63,529 nucleotides of DNA from Limosilactobacillus portuensis. GTDB taxonomy: Bacteria > Bacillota > Bacilli > Lactobacillales > Lactobacillaceae. The notes beneath the pieces were generated by a model. That model saw only the letters and a program-made list of their open reading frames with translations. It had not been told where the DNA came from and did not search any database. The stretch's first letter is position 1. Every line of letters starts with the position of its first letter. The translations under genes were made by a program, and so were the position numbers. Below, one piece after another: positions 53,318-61,763 of this stretch. Location: positions 1 through 63,529 of the forward strand of contig NZ_JABUXQ010000012.1 of NCBI RefSeq assembly GCF_014838735.1, read 5' to 3'.

Positions 53318-55399
53318 GTGAAGTTTTTTGATCGAATTACGAACTATTTTAGTTCAAATAAAGGTAAACATAAAAACGCTCAATCCATAATTCCATCACG
53401 GTTGAACTTATTGCTTTGGATTGTTGGAATCTTGCTACTAATGCTTGCTGGTCGTTTATTTTACTTGCAAGTCCTTAACGGATCATCCTATAAGGCGGAG
53501 GTTAAACGATCGGATACTACGATTCAAACAAATAATGTTCAGCGGGGGATGATTTACGATAGTCGCGGTAAGGTAATCGTTGGTAACCAGACTCACCAAG
53601 CAATTACTTATACTAAGAGTTCTGACGTAACCACTGATCAGCTATATAAGATTGCTAATCGCTTAGGAAAATACATTACTGTAAGTAATAGCGATACACG
53701 GTTAACGGACCGGAATGAAGAGGATTATTACTTAGCAAATAAAGATAATCTTAAACGAATTACTAAAAAGCTGAACCTCTCTAAAGATGCTAGTGATGAT
53801 GATCAATATAATGCTGCATTAAAGTATTTAAAGAATCATCCGAATGAATGGCGATTATCAAATCATGAGAAGAGCAATGCCCGGATATATGCCGCGATGA
53901 CTGGAGCATATTCGTTATCAACAACTTACATCAAAAAGTCTGGAGTTACTAGTAAAGAGCTTGCAGAAGTTGGTGAGCACTTAAACCAAATGCCTGGTGT
54001 AAAAATCGGAACGGCTTGGACAAGGAACTATCCACAAGGAAAGGATTTTCAATCACTAACCGGGACTGTTTCGACAACCGGACTACCGAGTGACCAAGTT
54101 AATAGTCTGCTTTCACAAGGTTATTCCAGAAGTGATAGTGTGGGTCAAAGTTACTTGGAAAAGATGTTTCAGGGAACTCTGGCTGGCTCAAAATCACAGA
54201 CACAGGTGACTACTAGTGGAAATAAGGTAACTGATGAAGTGGTTAAGTACCCTGGTAAGAAGGGGGATAACCTTGTCTTAACGATTAATTCTAAGTTCCA
54301 AAAACGTGTTCAAGAAATTTTAAAGCAAAATTACTCTTCGGCAGGAATTCAATACTCATCAGGAGTTTATGCAGTAGTAATGAATCCACATACTGGTGCA
54401 ATTTATGCTATGGCTGGAATTGACCGGGATATTAAGACTGGCAAGCAAACTGTTGATGAGATTGGAGCAATTAATCACCCAATTACAATGGGATCTGTTG
54501 TTAAGGGTGCTACTATTATGGGTGGTTTAATGAGTGGTGTTATTACGCCAACCAATAACACCTTAACTGATCAACCAATTAAGGTTGCGGGGACCTCAAC
54601 GAAGAGTTCGTGGTTCAATAAAACCGGTTCTGCTAACATGGCTTTAAGTGCTCCAATGGCACTAGAAGTTTCATCAAACTCCTACATGATGCAATTAATC
54701 ATGAAGGAGGGCGGAATGAATTATAAACCAGGTGCCCAGTTAACATTGAAACCAAGTATTTTTGCTAAGGAACGCCAATACTTTAACATGTTTGGCTTGG
54801 GGCAAAAGACAGGAATTGATCTGCCAGGAGAAACAGCTGGCTATAATGGACCGTTGACTCAGGCACATATTGGTTCAGCACTTGACTTATCATACGGGAA
54901 CTATGATGGTTATACTGTTATTCAGCTGGCTCAATATATGTCAACGATCGCTAATGGTGGGAACCGGATGCGGCCGTATGTGGTTAAGGAAATTCGTGGT
55001 AGTAAGTCTAATGGTAAGCTGGGAAGAGTTGAATCCACAACCCAACCACAGGTTCAATTTACAATTCCTGCTTCAAAGGAAGACTTTGATCTAGTACGTC
55101 AGGGACTGTATCAGGTTACTCACGGGACGAGTTCTTACGTAACTGCTAAGTCTTTGGGAAGTGCTAAACCATCTATTTCAGGGAAGACGGGAACTGCTGA
55201 AACTGTCACTAATGGTCATCAGACTTCAACGATTAGTTTTGCTGGTTACTCGCCATCAAAGAACCCTCAAGTTGTTGTTGCCCTTGCAATTCCGGGGGTA
55301 ACTAATGAAAATGGTGGTGCTAACTTGAACATGGCTAAGCAAATATTTAGTGCTTACTGGAAGATGGTTCAGGATTCTAAGAGTACCAGCAATGATTAG
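53318..55399 (+). CDS. pbp2B: Class B penicillin-binding protein (PBP2B/PbpA type)
   Basis: A 693-residue monofunctional transpeptidase. A membrane anchor (about 31-52) is followed by a pedestal domain beginning RGMIYDSRGKVIVGN and the transpeptidase domain with SVVK (Ser393), SSN (452-454) and KTGT (623-626). There is no PASTA domain, which points to the elongation-type PBP2b/PbpA rather than the divisome PBP2x. The context pbp-rpmG-yqgN-yqgP-yqgQ-glcK is the same as around Bacillus pbpA. Start GTG behind AAGGAG. Confidence 0.93.
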   Translation: MKFFDRITNYFSSNKGKHKNAQSIIPSRLNLLLWIVGILLLMLAGRLFYLQVLNGSSYKAEVKRSDTTIQTNNVQRGMIYDSRGKVIVGNQTHQAITYTKSSDVTTDQLYKIANRLGKYITVSNSDTRLTDRNEEDYYLANKDNLKRITKKLNLSKDASDDDQYNAALKYLKNHPNEWRLSNHEKSNARIYAAMTGAYSLSTTYIKKSGVTSKELAEVGEHLNQMPGVKIGTAWTRNYPQGKDFQSLTGTVSTTGLPSDQVNSLLSQGYSRSDSVGQSYLEKMFQGTLAGSKSQTQVTTSGNKVTDEVVKYPGKKGDNLVLTINSKFQKRVQEILKQNYSSAGIQYSSGVYAVVMNPHTGAIYAMAGIDRDIKTGKQTVDEIGAINHPITMGSVVKGATIMGGLMSGVITPTNNTLTDQPIKVAGTSTKSSWFNKTGSANMALSAPMALEVSSNSYMMQLIMKEGGMNYKPGAQLTLKPSIFAKERQYFNMFGLGQKTGIDLPGETAGYNGPLTQAHIGSALDLSYGNYDGYTVIQLAQYMSTIANGGNRMRPYVVKEIRGSKSNGKLGRVESTTQPQVQFTIPASKEDFDLVRQGLYQVTHGTSSYVTAKSLGSAKPSISGKTGTAETVTNGHQTSTISFAGYSPSKNPQVVVALAIPGVTNENGGANLNMAKQIFSAYWKMVQDSKSTSND

Positions 55400-55449
55400 T
55401 CGTTAGATTGTCTGTCAAGTAATTTTCCTTAACAATTATCACAAAAGAC

Positions 55450-55478
55450 TGGTCAAACTAGTTAATTAATGATATAGT
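55450..55478 (+). promoter_or_regulatory. Putative rpmG promoter
   Basis: TGGTCA (55450-55455), 17-base spacer and TATAGT (55473-55478), 58 bases before rpmG. Confidence 0.55.
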
Positions 55479-55535
55479 TGTACGAGTTAGGGTTAATAAC
55501 CACGTTAAATAATAAAAAAATAGGAGGTCATGACA

Positions 55536-55685
55536 ATGCGTGTCAACATTATCCTTGAATGCACATCATGCCACGAACGGACTTACTTAACTAGTAAGAA
55601 CCGTCGTCACAATCCCGACCGTCTTGAATTAAACAAGTACTGCCCTCGGGAACGTAAGGTTACTTTACACCGTGAAACTAAGTAA
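55536..55685 (+). CDS. rpmG: 50S ribosomal protein L33
   Basis: A 49-residue ribosomal protein starting [19 protein letters not shown]. Only the first CxxC (Cys9, Cys12) is present; the second pair is reduced to one cysteine (KYCPRERK), so stable four-Cys zinc binding is unlikely. This resembles the zinc-independent type used by many lactobacilli. The ATG at 55536 follows AGGAGG. The gene falls below common ORF-length cut-offs. Confidence 0.96.
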   Translation: MRVNIILECTSCHERTYLTSKNRRHNPDRLELNKYCPRERKVTLHRETK

Positions 55686-55718
55686 TAAAAAAGCACCTTT
55701 TTAGGTGCCTTTTTTATT
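55686..55718 (+). terminator. Terminator after rpmG
   Basis: GCACC and GGTGC arms with flanking A and T tracts (AAAAAAGCACC and GGTGCCTTTTTT). Confidence 0.88.
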
Positions 55719-55803
55719 ACTTAGTGAAAAAACGCTTGCATAAATAGTCATGAGCTGTGATAATTATAGATTGAAAACGTTTAAAAGGAGAGATTGTAGG
55801 ATA

Positions 55804-56361
55804 ATGACGTATTCAAAGAAGGAGTTGCGTCAGGCGTATATCGCACGACTGCAACAACTTGATCTTAATACGCGTTTACATGAAGAAAAAAGATTAACTT
55901 CAATGCTATTTGACCAACCCGAGTGGATGAATGCTAAGGTTATCGCAACAACGTTAAGTCAGTCCTTAGAATTGGATACTTCTCCAATTATACTTCATGC
56001 TCGTCATGAGAACCGTCAAATTGTTGTCCCACGAACCTTGCCAGATCGTCAAATGGAGTTTGTGGCGTTGAATGAAGATACCGAATTTGTGGAAACAACT
56101 TTTGGTATTTTAGAACCAAAAAATGGTCGAGTGTACCAACCCGATGAGATTGATTTGATGATTGTTCCAGGGGTTGCATTTACTCTGTCTGGTCGTCGGA
56201 TTGGTTTTGGCGGGGGATACTATGATCGTTACTTAGATAAATATGATGGTGATACGGTCTCATTATCTTTTACTACCCAATTGGCAAACGAAAACGAGTG
56301 GCAAAGTGACCAATACGACCGACATGTCAATAAAGTGCTTTCTTTACCGGAGACTGATTAA
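55804..56361 (+). CDS. 5-formyltetrahydrofolate cyclo-ligase
   Basis: A 185-residue enzyme (YqgN-like) that converts 5-formyl-THF to 5,10-methenyl-THF with ATP. It has KKELRQAYIARL at the N-terminus, the folate-site region EPKNGR, and the phosphate-binding RIGFGGGYYDRYL near 138-150. An in-frame start 54 bases earlier lies within the promoter region, so the ATG at 55804 is preferred. The rhomboid gene begins at its stop codon. Confidence 0.95.
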   Translation: MTYSKKELRQAYIARLQQLDLNTRLHEEKRLTSMLFDQPEWMNAKVIATTLSQSLELDTSPIILHARHENRQIVVPRTLPDRQMEFVALNEDTEFVETTFGILEPKNGRVYQPDEIDLMIVPGVAFTLSGRRIGFGGGYYDRYLDKYDGDTVSLSFTTQLANENEWQSDQYDRHVNKVLSLPETD

Positions 56362-57023
56362 TGAGGGATCAAATATGGCGAAGAGCACCAGTAACCGTTG
56401 TCCTCTTGATTATTCAGATAGTTGCATTTATTATAATGACACTATTAGGCGGTTCAACGAATTCCAGTGTTCTAATAGAGTGTGGTGCGCGGGTTACGTC
56501 CTTGATCCATGAAGGTCAATGGTGGCGGTTAATAACACCGGTATTTCTCCATATCGGCATTGCCCACCTCATTATTAATAGTATTACCCTTTATTTCTTG
56601 GGAATGTATATTGAGGAATTATTTAGTCATTGGCGAATGCTGGTGATTTATTTGGTGAGTGCTTTTACTGGTAACTTGGCAAGTGCTTATTTCTTGCCTA
56701 ATACAATTTCAGCTGGTGCGAGTACGGCACTTTTCGGTTTGTTTGGAGCATTCTTAATGTTAGGAGAATCTTTTCATGATAACGAATTAATTCAGGACTT
56801 AAGCCGACAATTCTTGGTTTTAGTCGGAATTAACATCGTGATGGATTTCTTCCTTCCTGGAGTGGATCTTGCCGGACATATTGGTGGCCTTCTTGGTGGA
56901 TTTTTAATATCATATGTTGTTGGTGCACCATTTGTCGGGCACGTTCGTCTTTATAAACGAATGATTGGCAGTGTTGTATTGTTCTTTGGCATTATTACTA
57001 TGATAATTGCAATTGGCAGGTGA
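56361..57023 (+). CDS. Rhomboid family intramembrane serine protease
   Basis: A 220-residue membrane protease with six to seven helices. The catalytic dyad is visible as Ser121 in GASTALFG and His173 in GHIGGLLGG; the HIGIAHLIINS segment holds the conserved His and Asn of the oxyanion site. It is the core form without the N-terminal soluble domain of Bacillus YqgP (GluP). It overlaps the upstream stop by one base. Confidence 0.94.
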   Translation: MRDQIWRRAPVTVVLLIIQIVAFIIMTLLGGSTNSSVLIECGARVTSLIHEGQWWRLITPVFLHIGIAHLIINSITLYFLGMYIEELFSHWRMLVIYLVSAFTGNLASAYFLPNTISAGASTALFGLFGAFLMLGESFHDNELIQDLSRQFLVLVGINIVMDFFLPGVDLAGHIGGLLGGFLISYVVGAPFVGHVRLYKRMIGSVVLFFGIITMIIAIGR

Positions 57024-57029
57024 TTAAAG

Positions 57030-57266
57030 GTGACACGACCGCGAGAATATCGAACTCTATATGATGTTCAACAGTTGCTAAAAGAATTTAATGTTTATGT
57101 CTATGTTGGTAAACGGTTATATGATATTGAGTTAATTGCGATCGAGCTGGATCACTTATATCAAGCTGGGGTTGTCGATAACGCGACTTACATGAAAGCA
57201 AAAATTGTTCTTCGAAAGGAACATCGTGAAGAAGAACTGCGTGAAAAAAACGGAACAGCGATTTAA
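57030..57266 (+). CDS. yqgQ: YqgQ family protein (DUF910)
   Basis: A 78-residue helical cytosolic protein with YDVQQLLKEFNVYVYVGKRLYDIELI, typical of YqgQ. Function unknown; Bacillus YqgQ has a three-helix structure that was proposed to bind nucleic acid. It always precedes the glucokinase gene in Firmicutes, as here. Confidence 0.92.
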   Translation: MTRPREYRTLYDVQQLLKEFNVYVYVGKRLYDIELIAIELDHLYQAGVVDNATYMKAKIVLRKEHREEELREKNGTAI

Positions 57267-57294
57267 GTTGTTAATTAAGAAAGGAAATGAAAAA

Positions 57295-58257
57295 ATGGCT
57301 AAAAAATTAATTGGTGTTGATCTTGGTGGAACTACTATTAAGTTTGCGATCTTAACTGAAAATGGTGAAATTCAACAAAAGTGGTCTTTACGGACTAATA
57401 TTTTAGATGAAGGTTCACATATTGTTCCTGATATTATTGATTCAATCAACCACCACCTTGACTTATACAAGATGGATCGTGATCAATTTGTTGGTATTGG
57501 AATGGGAACTCCAGGTACAATTGACCGTGATAAGGGAACTGTTGTTGGTGCTTATAATCTTAACTGGAAGACTACACAAAAAGTTAAGGAACAAATTGAA
57601 GAAGGAACCGGCATGAAGTTCTCTCTTGACAATGATGCTAACGTGGCTGCCCTTGGTGAACGCTGGAAAGGTGCTGGTAATGAAGGTGATGACGTTGCCT
57701 TCATGACACTTGGTACTGGTGTTGGGGGTGGATTAATCTCCAACGGCAAGTTAGTTCATGGTATGGTTGGTGCCGGTGGTGAAGTTGGTCATATGATCGT
57801 AAAGCCTAATGGTTATCTTTGTACTTGTGGTAACCGTGGCTGTCTTGAACAATATGCTTCCGCTACTGGGATTGTTCACATTGCTCAAGACAAGGCTGAA
57901 GAATACGAAGGCGACAGCCGCCTAAAGGCAATGATTGATAATGGTGACGAAATTACTGCTAAGATTGTCTTTGATTTAGCTAAGCAAAACGACTACCTAG
58001 CAAACACCGTTGTTGATGAAGTTGCGTTTTACCTAGGATTAGCTGCTGCTAACTTAAGTAATGCGCTTAACCCTGAATACCTTGTTATTGGTGGTGGTGT
58101 TTCAGCTGCTGGTGACTTCCTTTTGAAGCGGGTTGACGAAAACTTCAAGAAGTTTGCTTTCCCAACTGTCCGGACATCAACTCAATTGAAGTTAGCTGAA
58201 CTTGGTAATGATGCTGGGGTTATCGGGGCTGCTTCTTTGGCTCGGCAATTCATGTAA
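57295..58257 (+). CDS. glcK: ROK family glucokinase
   Basis: A 320-residue cytosolic kinase that makes glucose 6-phosphate. The ATP site is GVDLGGTTIKFA (7-18) and the ROK zinc motif is CTCGNRGC (176-183) followed by LEQYASA. The ATG at 57295, behind AAAGGAAATG, is chosen over an in-frame start inside yqgQ. In an obligately heterofermentative host it feeds the phosphoketolase route. Confidence 0.95.
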   Translation: MAKKLIGVDLGGTTIKFAILTENGEIQQKWSLRTNILDEGSHIVPDIIDSINHHLDLYKMDRDQFVGIGMGTPGTIDRDKGTVVGAYNLNWKTTQKVKEQIEEGTGMKFSLDNDANVAALGERWKGAGNEGDDVAFMTLGTGVGGGLISNGKLVHGMVGAGGEVGHMIVKPNGYLCTCGNRGCLEQYASATGIVHIAQDKAEEYEGDSRLKAMIDNGDEITAKIVFDLAKQNDYLANTVVDEVAFYLGLAAANLSNALNPEYLVIGGGVSAAGDFLLKRVDENFKKFAFPTVRTSTQLKLAELGNDAGVIGAASLARQFM

Positions 58258-58275
58258 AAAGTGAGGAGCGTTAAC

Positions 58276-58689
58276 GTGGTTCTTGGAGTTAGTAATGGTT
58301 TATTAACCTTTAATATTGTTATTATCGTCCTTTTGCTTGCTTGGGGACTTACTTGGCTTTTCCAATACTACCGTCGGAAGAAGTATGCAACGGTCCTGGA
58401 TCAAGATGCTTTTCATCAGGGAATGCGTAAAGCGCAAGTGATCGATCTTCGGCAACCCAATGACTTTAAGAAGGGTCATATCTTAGGGGCACGGAATTTG
58501 CCATACATTTACCTAAAACAACAATATGGTGAGTTGCGTCCTGATCTTCCTGTATATATGTATGATCAAGGAATTGCAATCAGCACTCAAGCTGCTGCCT
58601 TTCTTGCTAAACATGGTTATCACCAACTGTACATCCTTAAAGGTGGCTATAATGGTTGGAAAGGAAAGACTAAGAAGTCTAAGTATTAA
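58276..58689 (+). CDS. Membrane-anchored rhodanese-like protein without catalytic Cys
   Basis: A 137-residue protein. A membrane helix (about 8-28) is followed by a rhodanese domain (VIDLRQPNDFKKGHILGARNLPY...LKGGYNGW). In the active-site loop, where catalytic Cys normally follows Tyr, the sequence is MYDQG, with Asp97. It should lack sulfurtransferase activity. The GTG at 58276 is 7 bases after AGGAG. Its position behind glcK is shared by many lactobacilli and Bacillus. Confidence 0.88.
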   Translation: MVLGVSNGLLTFNIVIIVLLLAWGLTWLFQYYRRKKYATVLDQDAFHQGMRKAQVIDLRQPNDFKKGHILGARNLPYIYLKQQYGELRPDLPVYMYDQGIAISTQAAAFLAKHGYHQLYILKGGYNGWKGKTKKSKY

Positions 58690-58757
58690 AAAGAAAATGG
58701 CAATTAATGTCTTCGAAGTTAGGCTTGCTAAGTTCGGAAACTATTAGTTACAGAGAA

Positions 58758-58797
58758 AGGCCGGAAAAAACATTTCGTTTTTTCCGGCCTCTTTTTT
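58758..58797. terminator. Strong terminator after the rhodanese-like gene
   Basis: AGGCCGGAAAAAAC pairs exactly with GTTTTTTCCGGCCT, followed by CTTTTTT. It also serves the convergent DUF3042 gene. Confidence 0.92.
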
Positions 58798-58810
58798 ATA
58801 ATAGAATTGA

Positions 58811-58987
58811 TTAAGCTTGGTGAGCTGAACGACTCTTTCGAGTGGCAGCTTTCCGGTTCTCATCAAATTTTTCTTCTTGATCTTCAATTGGTTTAACAAC
58901 TGTCTTGTGGAAGGTGAATGCTCCGCTAGCAATTGCTGCGAGAGTACCGAAAGTTCCAATTAAGACACCCTTAGCAAAGTTTTTCAT
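58811..58987 (-). CDS. DUF3042 family small membrane protein
   Basis: A 58-residue protein, MKNFAKGVLIGTFGTLAAIA at its start, with one membrane helix (about 5-27) and a charged C-terminal tail. It matches the DUF3042 family found next to miaA in lactobacilli; function unknown. The ATG at 58987 follows GGAGGC, while a longer in-frame start upstream has no ribosome site. Confidence 0.85.
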   Translation of the reverse strand: MKNFAKGVLIGTFGTLAAIASGAFTFHKTVVKPIEDQEEKFDENRKAATRKSRSAHQA

Positions 58988-59086
58988 AATATAGCCTCCT
59001 CTTGTTACTATGTTACTTCTATTATGCAAGACTTAATGCCTTTTTACCAGTCAGAAGGATCAAAATTTATATTAAGGAGATAAAAA

Positions 59087-60010
59087 ATGTCTAAAGTTGT
59101 GGCAATTGTTGGCCCTACAGCGGTAGGTAAAACTGCTTTATCAATCGAAATCGCAACCGCCTTTAATGGTGAAGTAATATCTGGTGACTCAATGCAAGTA
59201 TATAGACACCTGGATATTGGAACAGCTAAGGTAACAGCTGAAGAAATGGCAGGAATTCCTCATCACTTAATTGATATTTGTGACGTTGATCAACAATATT
59301 CAGTTGCTAAATTTAAACGGGAAGCTAATTCTTGGATTGAAAAGATCAGTAACGTTAAACGGTTACCGTTAATCGTTGGTGGAACAGGATTTTATTTACA
59401 GTCATTAACAAATAACCTTTCGTTAGGTGGCCATCAAGATAATGCTCGTTCGGTAAAGATTCGCCAACATTGGCAAGAAATTTTAGAAGCGAATGGTGCT
59501 CATTACCTCTGGCAACAACTGCAAAGGAGGGATCACCAGGCAGCGATGGCAATTCCTGAGAATAATTCACGGAGGGTAATTCGCGCACTAGAAGTAATTG
59601 AAACTAGTGGTCAGCTATTCTCTCAACAACATCAGGCACAATCAATGGATGATTTTCTATTGATTGGACTTACCACAGCTCGGCCAGTACTATATGACCG
59701 CATTAATCATCGAGTTGATTTGATGATAAAAGCTGGATTAATTGATGAGGCTAAATGGTTATATGATCAGGGCGGAATTGAATTACCAGCCGGAAAGGGA
59801 ATTGGTTATCATGAGTTATTTCCCTATTTTGCTGGTAAATGTTCTCTTGATGATGCTGTAAATAAAATTAAACAAGATTCACGTCATTATGCTAAACGGC
59901 AGTTAACTTGGTTTAGAAATAAGATGGATGTTCACTGGTTTGATCTAGTAAGTGGTCAAAATAATACTAACGAAATTAAACAATTTATTTCTTCGTGGTT
60001 AAAAAATTAA
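59087..60010 (+). CDS. miaA: tRNA dimethylallyltransferase
   Basis: A 307-residue enzyme that prenylates A37 of UNN-reading tRNAs. The P-loop is GPTAVGKTALS (9-19); SGDSMQVYRHLDIGTAK, PHHLID and GKGIGYHEL are family motifs. It is usually followed by ynbB-glnR-glnA in Bacillus; here glnA follows directly. AAGGAG precedes the ATG. Confidence 0.96.
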   Translation: MSKVVAIVGPTAVGKTALSIEIATAFNGEVISGDSMQVYRHLDIGTAKVTAEEMAGIPHHLIDICDVDQQYSVAKFKREANSWIEKISNVKRLPLIVGGTGFYLQSLTNNLSLGGHQDNARSVKIRQHWQEILEANGAHYLWQQLQRRDHQAAMAIPENNSRRVIRALEVIETSGQLFSQQHQAQSMDDFLLIGLTTARPVLYDRINHRVDLMIKAGLIDEAKWLYDQGGIELPAGKGIGYHELFPYFAGKCSLDDAVNKIKQDSRHYAKRQLTWFRNKMDVHWFDLVSGQNNTNEIKQFISSWLKN

Positions 60011-60248
60011 AGTTTTTGTGCTGATTTAGTTATAATCGGGTTAAAACGTTTTCAGTAAATTGACTTAATGATTTTCAATTGGTATCCTTAAGCAGTACTA
60101 AAGAAACAGGGTTGCCTAATGAAAATAAGTTATTTAGTTTAGATTGGTCTAGTCTAAGTTTTAAATTGACACTAGCCAGTAAACTTTTTATTTACTTTCT
60201 TTTATTAAGTAACTTGATTAAGGTGTCTTCAAGAAAGGGAATGAATTT
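60011..60248 (+). promoter_or_regulatory. glnA upstream region with promoter and a dyad; glnR absent
   Basis: A good promoter lies at 60166-60194 (TTGACA, 17-base spacer, TATTTA). Ten bases upstream of its -35 is an imperfect dyad at 60134-60157 (TTAGTTTAGA with TCTAGTCTAA, 8 of 10 positions). A TATAAT at 60031-60036 is followed by TTAAAACGTTTTCA (60041-60054), which differs from the CcpA cre consensus at one position. No TGTnA-N7-TnACA GlnR box and no glnR or ynbB gene are seen. Confidence 0.5.
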
Positions 60249-61592
60249 ATGGCTAGACATTTATATACCAAAGATGAAGTACGTCAAATGGTTAAAGATG
60301 AGGATATTCGCTTTTTGCGGGTAATGTTCACCGATTTGTTAGGAACAATTAAGAGTGTTGACTTACCAGTTAGCCAACTTGATAAGTTAATGGATAATAA
60401 GATCATGTTTGATGGTTCTTCAATCGATGGTTTCGTGCGGATTGAGGAAAGTGACATGTACCTTTACCCTGATATGTCGACTTGGTTAGTCTTCCCTTGG
60501 GGAGCTGATCATGGAAAGGTTGCTCGGGTGATTTGCAGTGTTCACATGACAGATGGCACTCCATTTTCAGGTGACCCACGGAACAATCTCAAACGAGTTA
60601 TAAAAGAAATGCAAAAGATGGGCTTTAATTCATTCAATATTGGCCCTGAACCAGAATTCTTCCTTTTTAAGACGGATGATAACGGTAATCCAACCACTAA
60701 GGTTAATGATTCCGAAAATTACTTTGATATGGAACCAGCTGATATTGGTGAAGATTGTCGGCGCGATATTGTCCTTGCATTAGAAAAGATGGGCTTTGAT
60801 GTTGAAGCAGCTCACCATGAAGTTGCTCCTGGTCAGCATGAAGTTGATTTTAAGTACTCTAATGCACTTGAAGCGGCAGATAATATTCAAACATTTAAGC
60901 TGGTTGTTAAGACAATCGCCAAGAAGTACGGATTACACGCAACATTTATGCCAAAGCCATTGTCTGGAATTAATGGTTCAGGGATGCACCTTAATATGTC
61001 ACTCTTTACTCAAGATGGCAAAAATGCTTTCTATGATGAAAATGATAAGAACCAATTATCAGAAACTGCTTACCATTTCTTAGGTGGTTTGATGAAGCAC
61101 GCACGGAGTTATACCGCGATTGTTAACCCAATTGTTAACTCTTATAAGCGGTTAGTTCCAGGTTATGAAGCACCGGTTTATGTTGCTTGGTCAACCTCTA
61201 ATCGTTCACCGCTAGTTCGGATTCCAAACGATCGGGGAATGGGAACTCGTCTTGAATTGCGGTCAGCTGATCCTGCAGCCAACCCATACTTAGCAATTGC
61301 TGCGGTTCTTGAAGCGGGACTTGATGGTCTACGGAACAACTTGCCACCAGTTCACAACGTTGATGAAAACATCTATGATATGACTGTTAAGGAACGGAAG
61401 AACAAGGGGATTGTTAACTTACCTGATACTTTACACAGTGCATTAAAGGACTTAGCTGATGATGAAGTGATTAAGAGTTCAATGGGTGAACACTTATACC
61501 AAAGCTTTGAAGAGGCAAAGACCCGTGAATATGATGCTTACCGTGCTCATGTTTCTGACTGGGAACGGCAACGGTACATGGAACAATATTAA
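60249..61592 (+). CDS. glnA: Type I glutamine synthetase
   Basis: A 447-residue dodecameric enzyme making glutamine from glutamate, ammonia and ATP. It has [31 protein letters not shown] and the substrate and ATP-site motifs, and the length of the GSI-alpha subclass of Firmicutes, which is feedback-inhibited rather than adenylylated (no Tyr adenylylation loop is seen). In Bacillus it controls GlnR, whose gene is missing next to it. Start ATG at 60249 behind AAAGGGAATG. A strong terminator follows. Confidence 0.96.
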   Translation: MARHLYTKDEVRQMVKDEDIRFLRVMFTDLLGTIKSVDLPVSQLDKLMDNKIMFDGSSIDGFVRIEESDMYLYPDMSTWLVFPWGADHGKVARVICSVHMTDGTPFSGDPRNNLKRVIKEMQKMGFNSFNIGPEPEFFLFKTDDNGNPTTKVNDSENYFDMEPADIGEDCRRDIVLALEKMGFDVEAAHHEVAPGQHEVDFKYSNALEAADNIQTFKLVVKTIAKKYGLHATFMPKPLSGINGSGMHLNMSLFTQDGKNAFYDENDKNQLSETAYHFLGGLMKHARSYTAIVNPIVNSYKRLVPGYEAPVYVAWSTSNRSPLVRIPNDRGMGTRLELRSADPAANPYLAIAAVLEAGLDGLRNNLPPVHNVDENIYDMTVKERKNKGIVNLPDTLHSALKDLADDEVIKSSMGEHLYQSFEEAKTREYDAYRAHVSDWERQRYMEQY

Positions 61593-61619
61593 TAATTTTA
61601 CCGTCATAATAAAATAGCA

Positions 61620-61662
61620 ATAATGAGGGACTGAGTACTAGTACTTGCGGTCCCTCATTATC
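61620..61662 (+). terminator. Terminator after glnA
   Basis: ATAATGAGGGAC and GAGTACT arms pair with AGTACTT and GTCCCTCATTAT. The stem is long, though the T-run behind is short. Confidence 0.75.
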
Positions 61663-61677
61663 TGTGCTTGAATGAAA

Positions 61678-61705
61678 TTGACAAATAGCAACATTCCGAT
61701 ACAAT
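61678..61705 (+). promoter_or_regulatory. gltX promoter
   Basis: TTGACA (61678-61683), 16-base spacer and TACAAT (61700-61705). A perfect 7-bp hairpin TCACGAA/TTCGTGA (61720-61737) lies at the start of the predicted 5' leader. Confidence 0.75.
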
Positions 61706-61763
61706 TAAACATGTTGCAGTCACGAATTTGTTCGTGAAACAGATATAAAGGAGAATCGCAAAC

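Noticed and set aside
55536-55685. Loss of the second Cys pair in L33 as a mutation
   Set aside because: The same form is, as far as I recall, common in lactobacilli, so it is likely lineage-typical.
57205-57294. N-terminal extension of glucokinase inside yqgQ
   Set aside because: The extension is Lys-rich and unlike ROK kinases; ATG 57295 gives the usual N-terminus.
60079-60324. 81-codon frame overlapping the glnA start
   Set aside because: Different frame from glnA, covers the glnA promoter, and has no ribosome site, so it is a shadow.
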